A stretch of DNA of 64,000 bases from Anderseniella sp039978075 (GTDB taxonomy: Bacteria > Pseudomonadota > Alphaproteobacteria > Rhizobiales > Aestuariivirgaceae), in assembly GCA_039978075.1 (NCBI GenBank), contig JBDWCA010000005.1, positions 564,489 through 628,488 on the forward strand, written 5' to 3'. Made by a program: the position numbers and the translations under genes. Each line of letters opens with the position of its first letter. Positions within the stretch are counted from its first letter, which is position 1. Positions 42,458 to 51,471 of this stretch are shown here, piece by piece. The notes under the pieces are model-generated. The model was not told the DNA's origin and ran no database searches. It saw only the letters and a program-made list of their open reading frames with translations.

Positions 42458-44550
42458 CGCCGGCGCAACGGGCAAACCTTGAACGGCTGCTGCACCCGCG
42501 CCAGATTGCCTTTGTCGGCGGTCGCGACGCTGCAGTGGCAATCGGTGAGGCAAAGCGAATTGGATTTGACGGCCCCATCTGGCCGGTGAATCCAAAGCGG
42601 TCCGAGATAAACGGCATCACCTGTTTTGCATCCGTTGAGGACCTGCCGGAGCCACCTGATGCGGTATTCCTTGCCGTACCCGTGCAACAGGCCATTGATA
42701 CGGTGAAACGGCTTGCCGATATCGGAGCGGGAGGAATCGTCTGTTACACGGCCGGGTTCGGGGAAGTCGGCGCGACAGGACAACAGGCAGAACAGGCGCT
42801 GATCGAGGCGGCAGGCTCAATGGCACTGGTCGGGCCAAACTGTTATGGCATAATCAATTATCTGGCCCGATCCGCCTTGTGGCCATTTGCGCATGGCGGG
42901 TCAACGCCAGGTTATGGCGCCGCAATAATCACGCAGTCGGGGATGTTGTCGTCCGACCTGACCATGTCCCGGCGCTCCTTGCCCCTGTCTCACATGATCT
43001 CAATCGGCAACCAGTCGGTTATCGCGATTGAAGACCTGGTGGAGGTGCTGTGTGAAAAACCGGAAGTGCGCGCCATTGGTTTGCATATCGAAGGGCTGAA
43101 AGATATCGGCCGATTTGCAGATGCCGCGATCAAGGCGGCGCAGCTTGGCAAACCAGTCGTTGCGCTGAAGAGCGGATCGTCAGCCATCGGCAAATCCCTG
43201 ACAACAAGTCACACGGGCTCGTTATCGGGAGAGGATGACCTGTACGACGCCCTGTTCAAACGCTGCGGCATTGTGAGGGTGTTCAGTCCGGCACAATTGC
43301 TGGAAACACTCAAGTTTATGTGCATTGCGGGCGTACCAACCAGCAATCGCGTTGCCGGATTCACCTGTTCCGGCGGCGGCGCAACAATGCTCGCTGATCA
43401 TGGTGAGAAAATCGGGTTGGCATTTCCCGAGCATGATGACGCGGTTACCAGAAACTTGGCTCACTTGCTACCGTCTACGGCTACTGTCTCCAATCCCCTC
43501 GATTATACGACACCAATCTGGGGCCAGGCCGAGATGACACGGCCAGTGTTCTCCGCAGCACTCACCACCGAAGCAGCTACCGCCGTGCTGGTACAGGATT
43601 ATCCGGCATCCGGGCTTGATGAGTCGCGGTTGATTTATCTGGCCGACGCCGATGCCTTTGCCGATGCCGCACTGGCCGCCGGTATACCAGCTGCGATTTG
43701 CTCGACCTTGCCGGAAAACATGGATACAGCGACACGCGACCACCTCATTTCCCGGGGCATTGCGCCAATGCAGGGTATCAATGACTGCCTGGATGCAATT
43801 GCTGCCGCGTCGGTCTGGAAACAGATGCAGCAGCGCATTGTGTGTCAGCCACCGGCAGAACTGCTGGGCGGCGAGGTGATACGGCAAATCGTGGCCGTCG
43901 ACGAAGTAGCGGCAAAAAGCCGGCTTGCCGAAGCCGGTATCCCGGTGCCGTCGGGCACTGTCTGTTGTCGCGCGGACGCTGCTGCTGCAGCCGAGGCACT
44001 GGGCTTTCCGGTCGCCATCAAGATGGTTCACGAAAAACTGCTGCACAAGACAGAAGCCGGAGCGGTCATGTTGAACATCAACACTGAAACAGAGGTAACC
44101 GATGCGGTTGCACAGATTCAGAAATCTGTAGGAGAGCGCTTGCCCGATGCCGCAAGCGACCGCTGGCTGATTGAGAAAATGCAGGTGCGACCACTGGCCG
44201 AACTCATCGTCAGCGTGCGTGAAGATGCGCAGTTCGGACTGGCTATGACAATCGGCAGCGGTGGTGTGCTTGTCGAACTGGTCGGAGATTCCGTGACTGT
44301 GCTGCTGCCCTGCACGCGGGATGACCTGAGCGAGGCAATTGAGGGCCTGCGCATATCGCGACTGCTTGACGGTTTCCGCGGCGGTGCGAAGGCAGACATG
44401 CGCAAACTGGTGGATCAACTGGCCGGGCTGGCCGACTTCATGATACTCAATCGCGGTAAAGTGGCGGAAACCGAAATCAACCCGATGTTTGTATACGAAG
44501 GCAGCCTGTGTGCTGTTGATGCATTGATGCACATCAGGGCCTCTGAGTGA
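42454..44550 (+). CDS. NDP-forming acyl-CoA synthetase (acetate-CoA ligase family), fused subunits
   Basis: 698 residues. The CoA-binding and succinyl-CoA-ligase-like domains come first (IAFVGGRD, GGIVCYTAGFGEVG, GPNCYGIINY, SGSSAIGKSLTTSHTGSLSGED with the candidate phospho-His in SHTG). An ATP-grasp_5 domain follows from about residue 470 (RLAEAGIPVPSGTVC, GFPVAIKMVHEKLLHKTEAGAV, AEINPMFV-like end). It can form an acyl-CoA with ATP to ADP. Coupled to the acyl-CoA dehydrogenase, it likely activates that pathway's acid. Confidence 0.88.
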   Translation: MTPAQRANLERLLHPRQIAFVGGRDAAVAIGEAKRIGFDGPIWPVNPKRSEINGITCFASVEDLPEPPDAVFLAVPVQQAIDTVKRLADIGAGGIVCYTAGFGEVGATGQQAEQALIEAAGSMALVGPNCYGIINYLARSALWPFAHGGSTPGYGAAIITQSGMLSSDLTMSRRSLPLSHMISIGNQSVIAIEDLVEVLCEKPEVRAIGLHIEGLKDIGRFADAAIKAAQLGKPVVALKSGSSAIGKSLTTSHTGSLSGEDDLYDALFKRCGIVRVFSPAQLLETLKFMCIAGVPTSNRVAGFTCSGGGATMLADHGEKIGLAFPEHDDAVTRNLAHLLPSTATVSNPLDYTTPIWGQAEMTRPVFSAALTTEAATAVLVQDYPASGLDESRLIYLADADAFADAALAAGIPAAICSTLPENMDTATRDHLISRGIAPMQGINDCLDAIAAASVWKQMQQRIVCQPPAELLGGEVIRQIVAVDEVAAKSRLAEAGIPVPSGTVCCRADAAAAAEALGFPVAIKMVHEKLLHKTEAGAVMLNINTETEVTDAVAQIQKSVGERLPDAASDRWLIEKMQVRPLAELIVSVREDAQFGLAMTIGSGGVLVELVGDSVTVLLPCTRDDLSEAIEGLRISRLLDGFRGGAKADMRKLVDQLAGLADFMILNRGKVAETEINPMFVYEGSLCAVDALMHIRASE

Positions 44551-44920
44551 GCAAAATCAAAACAGTTGCCTGGTTACTCCAGCAAATTGCATGACATCGG
44601 AAGAATGTTTGTCGTGGCCCGTTCCATCACCAAGAAGGTCGGTTGTGTCCTCTCCTTTGTGATCCAGTCCGCGGCCCATATCCTGTCTCCACAGGATGAC
44701 CAATTCGCCCTGATGGCGAATTTAAAACAATTCTGGCGAATTCCAGACAATTCTGCATTGATGAGGTTGCTTGAATTGACACCTACCGAGATCGGGCAAA
44801 GCCGGGCAGTCAACACTTGATCCAGACCGCTCACCATAACAGGCGCAAGCCCGACAGAGATGTTCCCGCGATGCCAACGTGCATCTCCCATACCTGATTC
44901 AGTTTCGGAGGAGACCAAGA
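44551..44920. other. intergenic region with hairpin and tandem operator-like motifs
   Basis: 370 bp without a gene. A hairpin ATCCTGT-CTCC-ACAGGAT lies at 44680-44697. The tandem TGGCGAATT repeats listed separately follow at 44714-44755. The binding-protein promoter should lie between there and 44920. Confidence 0.5.
44702..44755. promoter_or_regulatory. shared motif TGGCGAATT-N4-ACAATTC, site B (tandem, plus inverted half)
   Basis: Two direct copies exactly 20 bp apart: TGGCGAATTTAAAACAATTC at 44714 and TGGCGAATTCCAGACAATTC at 44734. An inverted half AATTCGCC at 44702-44709 makes a perfect dyad with the first copy (AATTCGCC-CTGAT-GGCGAATT). The exact spacing of about two helical turns suggests cooperative regulator binding. 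Confidence 0.7.
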
Positions 44921-46516
44921 ATGACAAAACTGGAAGGGCTTAAAACACGCTACCAGAACAAGCAGATTTCCCGCCGCCATTTCATGGAAGGTGCCCTGGC
45001 GCTGGGCCTCGGCGTCAGTGCGGCGACCGCGTTTACCGACAAGGTCGCGGCAGCAGTGCCAAAGAGAGGCGGCACGTTCCGGCTCGGCCTGGGTGGTGCC
45101 AGCACCACCGACTCGCTTGATCCGGCGACATTCATCTCGACTTTCACGCAGATCGGCCTGAACTTCGGGGTGCACAACAATCTGACCGAGGTCACGGCCA
45201 GCGGCGAGGTCATACCTGAACTTGCAGAAAGTTTTGAATCATCTCCGGATGCCAAAACGTGGAATTTCAAACTCCGTAAGGGCGTCGAGTTCCACAACGG
45301 GAAATCGCTCGAGGCAGCAGATGTTATCGCCTCCATCCAGCATCACATGGGTAAAGATTCCAAATCAGCCGTCAAGCCGCTGTTGACGGATATCGAGGAC
45401 ATGTCAGCGCCTGACAAGCACACGGTCCTGTTCAAACTCGCCAATGGCAATGCTGACTTCCCGTTCGTGATGAACGATTATCACCTGCCGATACTGCCGT
45501 CTGATGATGGAAAGGTCGACTGGCAATCGGGAATAGGTGCAGGCGGCTACGTTCTGGGCGAGCATGATTGGGGCGTCCGTATGGAAATGAAGCGCAACCC
45601 CAATTACTGGAAGGGTGACAAGGGATCACACTTTGACGATGTTGTTTTGCTGGGCATTTCAGACTGGACCGCTCGGCAAAACGCACTGATCAACGGCCAG
45701 GTGGATGCCGTCAACAGAGTTGATTTGAAGACGGTTGACCTGCTGGCCCGTAACCCCACCGTCACTATCGACGACATAACGGGAAATCAGCACTACACAA
45801 TTCCGATGAATTCAACAGTGGCTCCGTTTGACAATCCCGATGTGCGGTTGGCACTGAAATATGCAATCGACCGGGAGGAACTGGTCAAGAAGATCCTCAA
45901 CGGGCACGGCACGCCGGCAAACGATCATCCGATCGGACCCGGACAGCGCTACTTCAACAAGGATCTGCCACAACGCGTCTATGATCCCGATAAAGCCAGG
46001 CACCATCTGAAGAAGGCCGGAATGGAAAGCCTCAAGGTCGATCTGCATGCTGCGAATACAGCCTTTGCCGGTGCAATTGATACCGCGGTTCTGTATCAGT
46101 CGCAGGCCAAAATGGCCGGCATCGACATTAATGTCATCCGTGAGGCCGATGATGGCTACTGGACCAATGTCTGGATGAAGAAACCCTGGAGCATGAGTTA
46201 CTGGGGCGGGCGGCCGACCGCAGACTGGATGTTCACGGTGGGTTATGCCGCCGGCGGCGCGTGGAACGAGTCGTTCTGGTCAAACGACAAATTCATGAAG
46301 CTGCTAATCGAGGCGCGTGCCGAACTTGATCACGCAAAGCGCACCGAAATGTACGCGGAGATGCAGAAGATTGTCAGTGATGACGGCGGGGCGCTGATAC
46401 CGATGTATGCCAACAATGTGGATGCACGATCAAAGAAAGTGGCAACCCCTGAGAAACTGGCATCGAACTGGGAACTGGACGGTTGGAAGTGTCTCGATCG
46501 CTGGTGGTTTGCCTGA
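44921..46516 (+). CDS. family 5 ABC transporter binding protein, orphan
   Basis: 531 residues from the ATG at 44921. Tat-like signal SRRHFMEGALALGLGVSAATA. SBP_bac_5 sequence: PKRGGTFRLGLGGASTTDSLDP, PELAESFESSPDAKTWNFKLRKGVEFHNGK, LKYAIDREELVKKILNGHGTPANDHPIGPG, MPYWGGR-like SYWGGRPTADWMF. It captures a peptide, opine or small cationic solute in the periplasm. No permease or ATPase genes lie beside it. The tandem operator-like motif upstream ties it to the catabolic cluster. Confidence 0.88.
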   Translation: MTKLEGLKTRYQNKQISRRHFMEGALALGLGVSAATAFTDKVAAAVPKRGGTFRLGLGGASTTDSLDPATFISTFTQIGLNFGVHNNLTEVTASGEVIPELAESFESSPDAKTWNFKLRKGVEFHNGKSLEAADVIASIQHHMGKDSKSAVKPLLTDIEDMSAPDKHTVLFKLANGNADFPFVMNDYHLPILPSDDGKVDWQSGIGAGGYVLGEHDWGVRMEMKRNPNYWKGDKGSHFDDVVLLGISDWTARQNALINGQVDAVNRVDLKTVDLLARNPTVTIDDITGNQHYTIPMNSTVAPFDNPDVRLALKYAIDREELVKKILNGHGTPANDHPIGPGQRYFNKDLPQRVYDPDKARHHLKKAGMESLKVDLHAANTAFAGAIDTAVLYQSQAKMAGIDINVIREADDGYWTNVWMKKPWSMSYWGGRPTADWMFTVGYAAGGAWNESFWSNDKFMKLLIEARAELDHAKRTEMYAEMQKIVSDDGGALIPMYANNVDARSKKVATPEKLASNWELDGWKCLDRWWFA

Positions 46517-46607
46517 CGCAAACCTAACAGTTGTTTAAGAAAGCGACGCCGGCGCCGGACATCCCGGCGGCGGCGTTATTTTTCGGATCACTGAACAGGA
46601 GAGAAAA

Positions 46608-47438
46608 ATGGTCGAAGGCGTTGTCACCGTCCAGGGTGCGGAGGTTCACTACATTCAGGAGGGAAGCGGCCCGGACATCGTCTGGATCCCGGCAGGCGAT
46701 CAGGCGTGCGATGTATACGAAGACCAGTTTGCAGCGTTTAGCTCCGATTTCAGGTGCACCTGCCTTGACCCCCGCGGCGCTGGCAATACTGTTGCCAAGG
46801 TCCCCCCGCCATGGCCAATTGAGGACTTCGCGGCCGACGTTGCTGAACTGATCCGGCAAGTCTGCGATCCACCGGTCATTGTAGTCGGCCTTTCCCTGGG
46901 TGCGTTGATCACTCAGGAACTTGCGATCTCCTACCCCGACCTGGTCCGCATCGCCATCCCGATGGGAACGATTGCGCGGAAGACCGGATTTGCGGCTGAA
47001 TGGGAGGAAGCGGAAATCGCCATGGCGGCAAAGGGGATTCGGATGCCGGAGGATTTCTCTGTCATTCACTACGCAATCCTGTCCTATCCAGCCGAGGTCA
47101 TGGGCGATGATGCCCTGTGGCAAAAGGTGCGGCCTTACGTTGCCAGTGCGTATGGTGATCGCGATCCGACAATGCTGGCGGCACAGTGGCAGGCGTGCCT
47201 GGATTATGATTCACTTGAACGACTGCCCGGCTGCATGGTGCCGATGCATGTGATTTCCTTTGAACAGGACTTGCAGACACCGCCTGCGCGGGGACGGGCT
47301 GTTGCGGAAGCCGCCGGCAACGGACACTTCCATTTGCTGGAAGGTATGGCTCATTTCTCGATGTTCGGACACAGGCCGGAAGCGGTAAGCGATTGTATTC
47401 GGGACATCATCAGCGGCTATGACGAGAGCGCAAACTGA
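46608..47438 (+). CDS. alpha/beta hydrolase
   Basis: 276 residues. HYIQEGSGPDIVWIPAGDQ, nucleophile Ser in VIVVGLSLGALITQE, acid in MHVISFEQDLQTPPARG and catalytic His in HLLEGMAHFSMFG. An oxyanion HG motif is missing (IPAGDQACD instead), which is unusual. 91 bp after the binding protein on the same strand. By position it could cleave an ester or formamide intermediate of the pathway, as TgnD does for trigonelline. Confidence 0.85.
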   Translation: MVEGVVTVQGAEVHYIQEGSGPDIVWIPAGDQACDVYEDQFAAFSSDFRCTCLDPRGAGNTVAKVPPPWPIEDFAADVAELIRQVCDPPVIVVGLSLGALITQELAISYPDLVRIAIPMGTIARKTGFAAEWEEAEIAMAAKGIRMPEDFSVIHYAILSYPAEVMGDDALWQKVRPYVASAYGDRDPTMLAAQWQACLDYDSLERLPGCMVPMHVISFEQDLQTPPARGRAVAEAAGNGHFHLLEGMAHFSMFGHRPEAVSDCIRDIISGYDESAN

Positions 47439-47488
47439 AAGCTGCGGCATGCCCGGAAGTCCGGGAGGGTTTCGACTGCGGTGCCTGA

Positions 47489-48622
47489 TCAGCCGCGCAT
47501 CTGACGCGCATACCAGCGGGCAAATGCAGCCACGTTGGCCTCAAGGTGAGGCTGGAACCTGCCCGGACGTGCGTACGGTGACGACAAGCCCTTTTGCTGC
47601 GCCTCCAGTGCTGTGATGTCTTCGTCCATTGCAGCGTCAAACCGTTCATAATAGCGTCTGGCATGTTGTTCGAAGTCAGGCAGCGCTACAGTTTCTGGTG
47701 GAAAGCAGATGCTTTGCCTGACCATGCACCGGTCCGGTGTCACTGGGTAAGCCTCATAGACCCATACGGCGTCAGTACTGGCGGCGAACGTCATGTTGGG
47801 GAATGCCCAGGTATACCGGGTCCCGCGTGCCGGGCGACCTTCCAGTCCTGGCATCAGGGGCAGGGCATGGTTCTGCTGGCTTTCGAGCAGACCACCGGTA
47901 CCATGGGTTTCGCCAAACTGGCTGGCAAATGCTCCATCCACAAGATCACCGGCATCGGGTTCGTTGTACAGACCTCCGAGGGTATCGGCGTGAACATAGG
48001 TCAGGTGGTAATACTCGTTGAACACATCCAGAAAGATTTTCCAGTTGCAATTGACTTCAAGCAGACGGCGGCGCGTGGTGACGAGCGAAGCCAGTGGCCA
48101 CGGCTGGTGTACAACTTCAAATTCCCCCAGGTGGTCATCAAGGTCGCTTCGCTCACCGTCCATTGAAATGAACGCAAACCCGGCACGTTCGCCACATGCG
48201 AACTCGATCAGGCCATTGTCGGATTTCTCAAAGCACGATGACGTATCCATGCGCGGCGCGCCGGCCAAAGTGCCATCCAGACGATAATTCCAGCCATGAA
48301 ACGGACATTTAATGCCCCTGGCCGATCCTTGTCCCTGCAGCAGCAATGCGCCGCGATGGCGGCATGAATTGGCGAAACACCTGAGTTTACCTGTCTGGTC
48401 GCGCAGCAATATCAGGGGAACCGCCGCGATTTCCATTGCCGCATAGCTGCCCGGTTCGGCTACGATGTCGGACCGGCCAAGGCTAATCCAGCCGTCCCTG
48501 AACAGGCGTCTGAGTTCATCATCCTGTACCTCCAGGTCCCGGTAACAATCCGGTGGAAGGCTCACCGCCAACGCGGGTTCCGCATCGCTTGCGGCAAGTT
48601 GATCAATCAAGTCTGCACGCAT
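47489..48622 (-). CDS. Rieske non-haem iron oxygenase alpha subunit, quaternary-amine type
   Basis: 377 residues. Rieske ligands Cys87/His89 (SCRHRGA) and Cys106/His109 (CPFHGW). Mononuclear iron ligands His206 and His211 in FNEYYHLTYVH and probably Asp in DEDITALEAQQKG. The bridging residue two before the first His is Glu203, not the common Asp; carnitine monooxygenase CntA (Glu205) and betaine monooxygenases share this. No matching ferredoxin reductase (CntB/GbcB) is in the window. It starts 6 nt after the aldehyde dehydrogenase stop. Confidence 0.88.
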   Translation of the reverse strand: MRADLIDQLAASDAEPALAVSLPPDCYRDLEVQDDELRRLFRDGWISLGRSDIVAEPGSYAAMEIAAVPLILLRDQTGKLRCFANSCRHRGALLLQGQGSARGIKCPFHGWNYRLDGTLAGAPRMDTSSCFEKSDNGLIEFACGERAGFAFISMDGERSDLDDHLGEFEVVHQPWPLASLVTTRRRLLEVNCNWKIFLDVFNEYYHLTYVHADTLGGLYNEPDAGDLVDGAFASQFGETHGTGGLLESQQNHALPLMPGLEGRPARGTRYTWAFPNMTFAASTDAVWVYEAYPVTPDRCMVRQSICFPPETVALPDFEQHARRYYERFDAAMDEDITALEAQQKGLSSPYARPGRFQPHLEANVAAFARWYARQMRG

Positions 48623-48628
48623 TTTGCA

Positions 48629-50113
48629 CTACCTCATGACAAACGGATTTCCCATCGGCTCACTGGAGGTGTTGATCCATACTGTCTTTGGACGGGTGTA
48701 GTCGTAGATCGCCTGCATTCCGCTCTCGCGGCCATAACCTGAATCCTTGCAACCGCCAAATTCGGCGATGGGGGATACCACGCGATACGTGTTGACCCAC
48801 ACGATACCTGCACGAATCTGCTTTGCCACCCGCATCGTCCGTGCGCCGTTTTGCGAGAAAATGCCGGCTGCCAAACCGTGCTTGGTATCGTTAGCCATGC
48901 GGATCACGTCTTCTTCTTCCTTGAACCGCAGCACGCTCAGAACCGGGCCGAACAATTCAGTGTCCACGATCTGCATCTTCTGGTCCGGGCACTCGATAAT
49001 GGTAGGCTCGTAGAACCAGCCACGGTTGATGTCAGGTGGCCGCTGGCCTCCGTTTAGCAGTTTGCCCCCCTGTTCCTGAGCCAGTGCGACCTGATGTTCG
49101 ATGTTGTCCAATTGTCCCGTTGTTGCCAACGGTCCCATCTGGGTTTCTTCAGCCAACGGGTCTCCGATCAGAATTTTGCTCGCCTGCGAGACCATCGTGT
49201 CGAGGAACTTGTCGGCAATCCTGTCGTGCAGGTAGAGGCGTGATCCGGCAACGCAACTCTGCCCGCTGGCACCAAATATGCCGGCGATCGAGCCGTTTAC
49301 AGCGCTTTCCACATCAGCGTCATCAAACACAATGAACGGTGACTTGCCGCCGAGTTCCAGGGATACTTCCGCAAAATTTTCAGCGGAATTGTAAAGCACG
49401 TGTTTGGCAGCGCCCGGCCCACCGGTAAAACTGATGCGTGACACCAGCGGATGCGAAGTCAGTGCCTTGCCGCATGGGTCGCCATGTCCGGTCACAATAT
49501 TCACCACCCCTGGTGGGAACCCCGCTTCCTCTATGAGTTTGCCGAATTCAAGCAGAGGCGCGGAAGCGTGTTCCGATGTTTTCAATACCACGGTGTTGCC
49601 GGCCGCCAGCGCCGGTCCGATTTTCACGGCAACGAGAAACATCTGGGAATTCCATGGCACAACGGCTGCGACGACACCAAGCGGCTCCCGTATGGTCATT
49701 GCCATCATGTCAGGCTTGTCGATCGGCAATGTTTCACCGTGCACCTTGTCGGCGCATCCGGCGTAAAAGTGAAAGAACTCCGCGATGTACTTGGCCTGCC
49801 AGCGGGTTTCCTTGAGCATCTTGCCGGTGTCGACTGTCTCGACCCGGCCCAGCTCTTCCGACTTGTCGGCGAGGAGGTCGCCGAGCTTGCGCAGATACCT
49901 GCCGCGCGCGGTCGGCAGGGCCCGGGCCCATTCTCCCTCGGTGAAAGCCCGATAGGCTGACTTTACCGCGCGATCCACATCGTTTGCCGTGGCCTCGGGA
50001 ATGGTTGCCCAGGCGTCGCCGGTGGACGGATTTATGCTTTCAAAGGTCCGCCCGTCTTCAGAGTCGACCCAGCTTCCGTCGATCAGCATTTTATAGCGCT
50101 TGAGTTCAGTCAT
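48629..50113 (-). CDS. aldehyde dehydrogenase
   Basis: 494 residues from the ATG at 50111-50113, 7 nt after GGAGGAAG. NAD-binding VVPWNSQMFL and KTSEHASAP, catalytic Glu in SLELGGKSPFIVFDDAD and Cys in GASGQSCVAGSRLY. The C-terminus KTVWINTSSEPMGNPFVMR resembles ALDHs such as TgnC of the trigonelline route and relatives of betaine-aldehyde dehydrogenases. It may oxidise the aldehyde released by the coupled Rieske enzyme or by ring opening. First gene of a two-gene operon, divergent from ridA. Confidence 0.92.
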   Translation of the reverse strand: MTELKRYKMLIDGSWVDSEDGRTFESINPSTGDAWATIPEATANDVDRAVKSAYRAFTEGEWARALPTARGRYLRKLGDLLADKSEELGRVETVDTGKMLKETRWQAKYIAEFFHFYAGCADKVHGETLPIDKPDMMAMTIREPLGVVAAVVPWNSQMFLVAVKIGPALAAGNTVVLKTSEHASAPLLEFGKLIEEAGFPPGVVNIVTGHGDPCGKALTSHPLVSRISFTGGPGAAKHVLYNSAENFAEVSLELGGKSPFIVFDDADVESAVNGSIAGIFGASGQSCVAGSRLYLHDRIADKFLDTMVSQASKILIGDPLAEETQMGPLATTGQLDNIEHQVALAQEQGGKLLNGGQRPPDINRGWFYEPTIIECPDQKMQIVDTELFGPVLSVLRFKEEEDVIRMANDTKHGLAAGIFSQNGARTMRVAKQIRAGIVWVNTYRVVSPIAEFGGCKDSGYGRESGMQAIYDYTRPKTVWINTSSEPMGNPFVMR

Positions 50114-50175
50114 GCCCGCTTCCTCCATAAAGTGTCCGGATTAAGCCTAGCTCGCGAACCGCCAATTCAAATCAG

Positions 50176-50212
50176 AAAAATTCGCCACCTGTTGACGAAT
50201 TCGGGATAATCG
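50176..50212. promoter_or_regulatory. shared motif, site C (inverted pair)
   Basis: Between the divergent aldehyde dehydrogenase and ridA-like genes. TGGCGAATTTTT is read on the minus strand at 50176-50187, and TGACGAATTCGGGATAAT on the plus strand from 50193. Together they form AATTCGCC-N7-GACGAATT, a near-dyad like the one at 44702. Confidence 0.55.
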
Positions 50213-50261
50213 ACTTTCCCTCGTGTCGGCTAGCCTCGAAGGTGTGAACAGAGGGACCCGC

Positions 50262-50654
50262 ATGAGCAAGAAAACTGTAATCGGTGACCCGATCGTAATC
50301 GGCGGCAGGAAACTGTCATTGTCACGGGCCATCCGGGCAGGTGACTTTGTTTTTCTGACGGGGCAGGTTCCGTTCAAGGATGGTGAGGTCATGACGACCG
50401 GCACTGTTGAAGATCAGACGCGTGCTGTGCTCGATGAGATCAAGGCGACACTGGCGCTGGCCGATTGCGAACTTCGCGATGTTGTCAAAGCCATGATCTG
50501 GCTGCGCGACCGGGCTGATTTTCCCGGCTTCAACGCCGTTTACGGCGAATATTTCCCTGATGAGCCGCCTGCACGGTCTGCAGTGGTCAGTGAACTGCTG
50601 GTAGATGTAAGAGTGGAAGTGGAAGTTGTCGCCTATAAACCGGAAGGCCTGTGA
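50262..50654 (+). CDS. RidA/YjgF/RutC-family enamine-imine deaminase
   Basis: 130 residues from the ATG at 50262 after GAGGGA. SRAIRAGDFVFLTGQVPFKDGE, TRAVLDEIKATLALADCELRDVVKAMIWLRD, and PPARSAVVSELLVDVRVEVEVVAY contain the conserved Arg (PPARSAV) that binds the carboxylate. It hydrolyses reactive enamines or imines, or aminoacrylate peracid products as RutC does. First of five closely packed plus-strand genes. Confidence 0.92.
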   Translation: MSKKTVIGDPIVIGGRKLSLSRAIRAGDFVFLTGQVPFKDGEVMTTGTVEDQTRAVLDEIKATLALADCELRDVVKAMIWLRDRADFPGFNAVYGEYFPDEPPARSAVVSELLVDVRVEVEVVAYKPEGL

Positions 50655-50655
50655 C

Positions 50656-51471
50656 GTGACGGTCAGAACCGCCAGCGACGGTACTTGTTTCGAGGTGATT
50701 GAAGGGCCGGGGCCCGCAATCTTGCTGGTTCATGGCCTAGGCCTGAACCGGCACATGTGGCAATGGCAGCGCAATGCGCTGGCCGAACGATATACAGTGA
50801 TTTCCTACGACCTGTTCGGACATGGAGACAGCCCGCCACCGCCTGAGACCCCGTCACTGTCCTTGTTCTCCAGCCAAATGCTTCGGGTCGTTGACGAGGC
50901 AGGTTTTTCCAGCCTTGCAGTTGCCGGCTTCTCGCTCGGTGGCATGATTGCCCGGCGATTTGCCATGGATCACGGGGAACGGTTGTGGGCGCTGGCCATA
51001 CTCCACTCGGCCCACAAAAGAGACCCGGCAGCACACGACGCGATCCAGTCACGCGTTCATCAGGCACGGCGTGACGGCCCTGCCGCGACCGTTGATGCTG
51101 CGCTAGAGAGATGGTTCAGCAAATCGTTCCACAGTGGCAACCCGGAGACAATGCAGCAGGTGCGTGACTGGGTGATGGCCAACAGCAAGGACGTCTATCC
51201 CGACATTTATCAGGTTCTGGTAGACGGTGTCGACGAACTGATCGACCCGTCTCCTGTCATTCGCTGTCCGACACTGGTGATGACCGGATCTGAAGACTAC
51301 GGCAACTCCGTCGAGATGACGCATGCCATAGCTGCTGAAATCCCCGGTGCCAGAACCGTCATACTGCCGGGCCTGCGCCACATGGCCATGGCGGAAGATC
51401 CAGTCCGTTTCAACTCCGAACTCCTGGAGTTCCTGAAACATGCCGAACAGGAGGCGTCAGATGGCGGATAA
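50656..51471 (+). CDS. alpha/beta hydrolase, RutD/3-oxoadipate enol-lactonase-like
   Basis: 271 residues from a GTG at 50656, one base after the ridA stop. HG motif VHGLGLNRHMW, nucleophile AGFSLGGMIARRFA (Ser), acid in MTGSEDYGNS, His in LPGLRHMAMAEDP. Similar to RutD and lactonases. It overlaps the next gene by 11 bases. Substrate likely a ring-opened amide or lactone intermediate. Confidence 0.88.
   Translation: MTVRTASDGTCFEVIEGPGPAILLVHGLGLNRHMWQWQRNALAERYTVISYDLFGHGDSPPPPETPSLSLFSSQMLRVVDEAGFSSLAVAGFSLGGMIARRFAMDHGERLWALAILHSAHKRDPAAHDAIQSRVHQARRDGPAATVDAALERWFSKSFHSGNPETMQQVRDWVMANSKDVYPDIYQVLVDGVDELIDPSPVIRCPTLVMTGSEDYGNSVEMTHAIAAEIPGARTVILPGLRHMAMAEDPVRFNSELLEFLKHAEQEASDGG

Noticed and set aside
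43468..44532. A 354-codon minus-strand frame inside the acyl-CoA synthetase gene
   Set aside because: Antisense shadow; the plus frame carries intact CoA-binding and ATP-grasp motifs.
44714..44755. Direct repeats at 20-bp spacing as a CRISPR fragment
   Set aside because: Only two copies with shared, not unique, spacers and matching sites elsewhere in the cluster; no cas genes.
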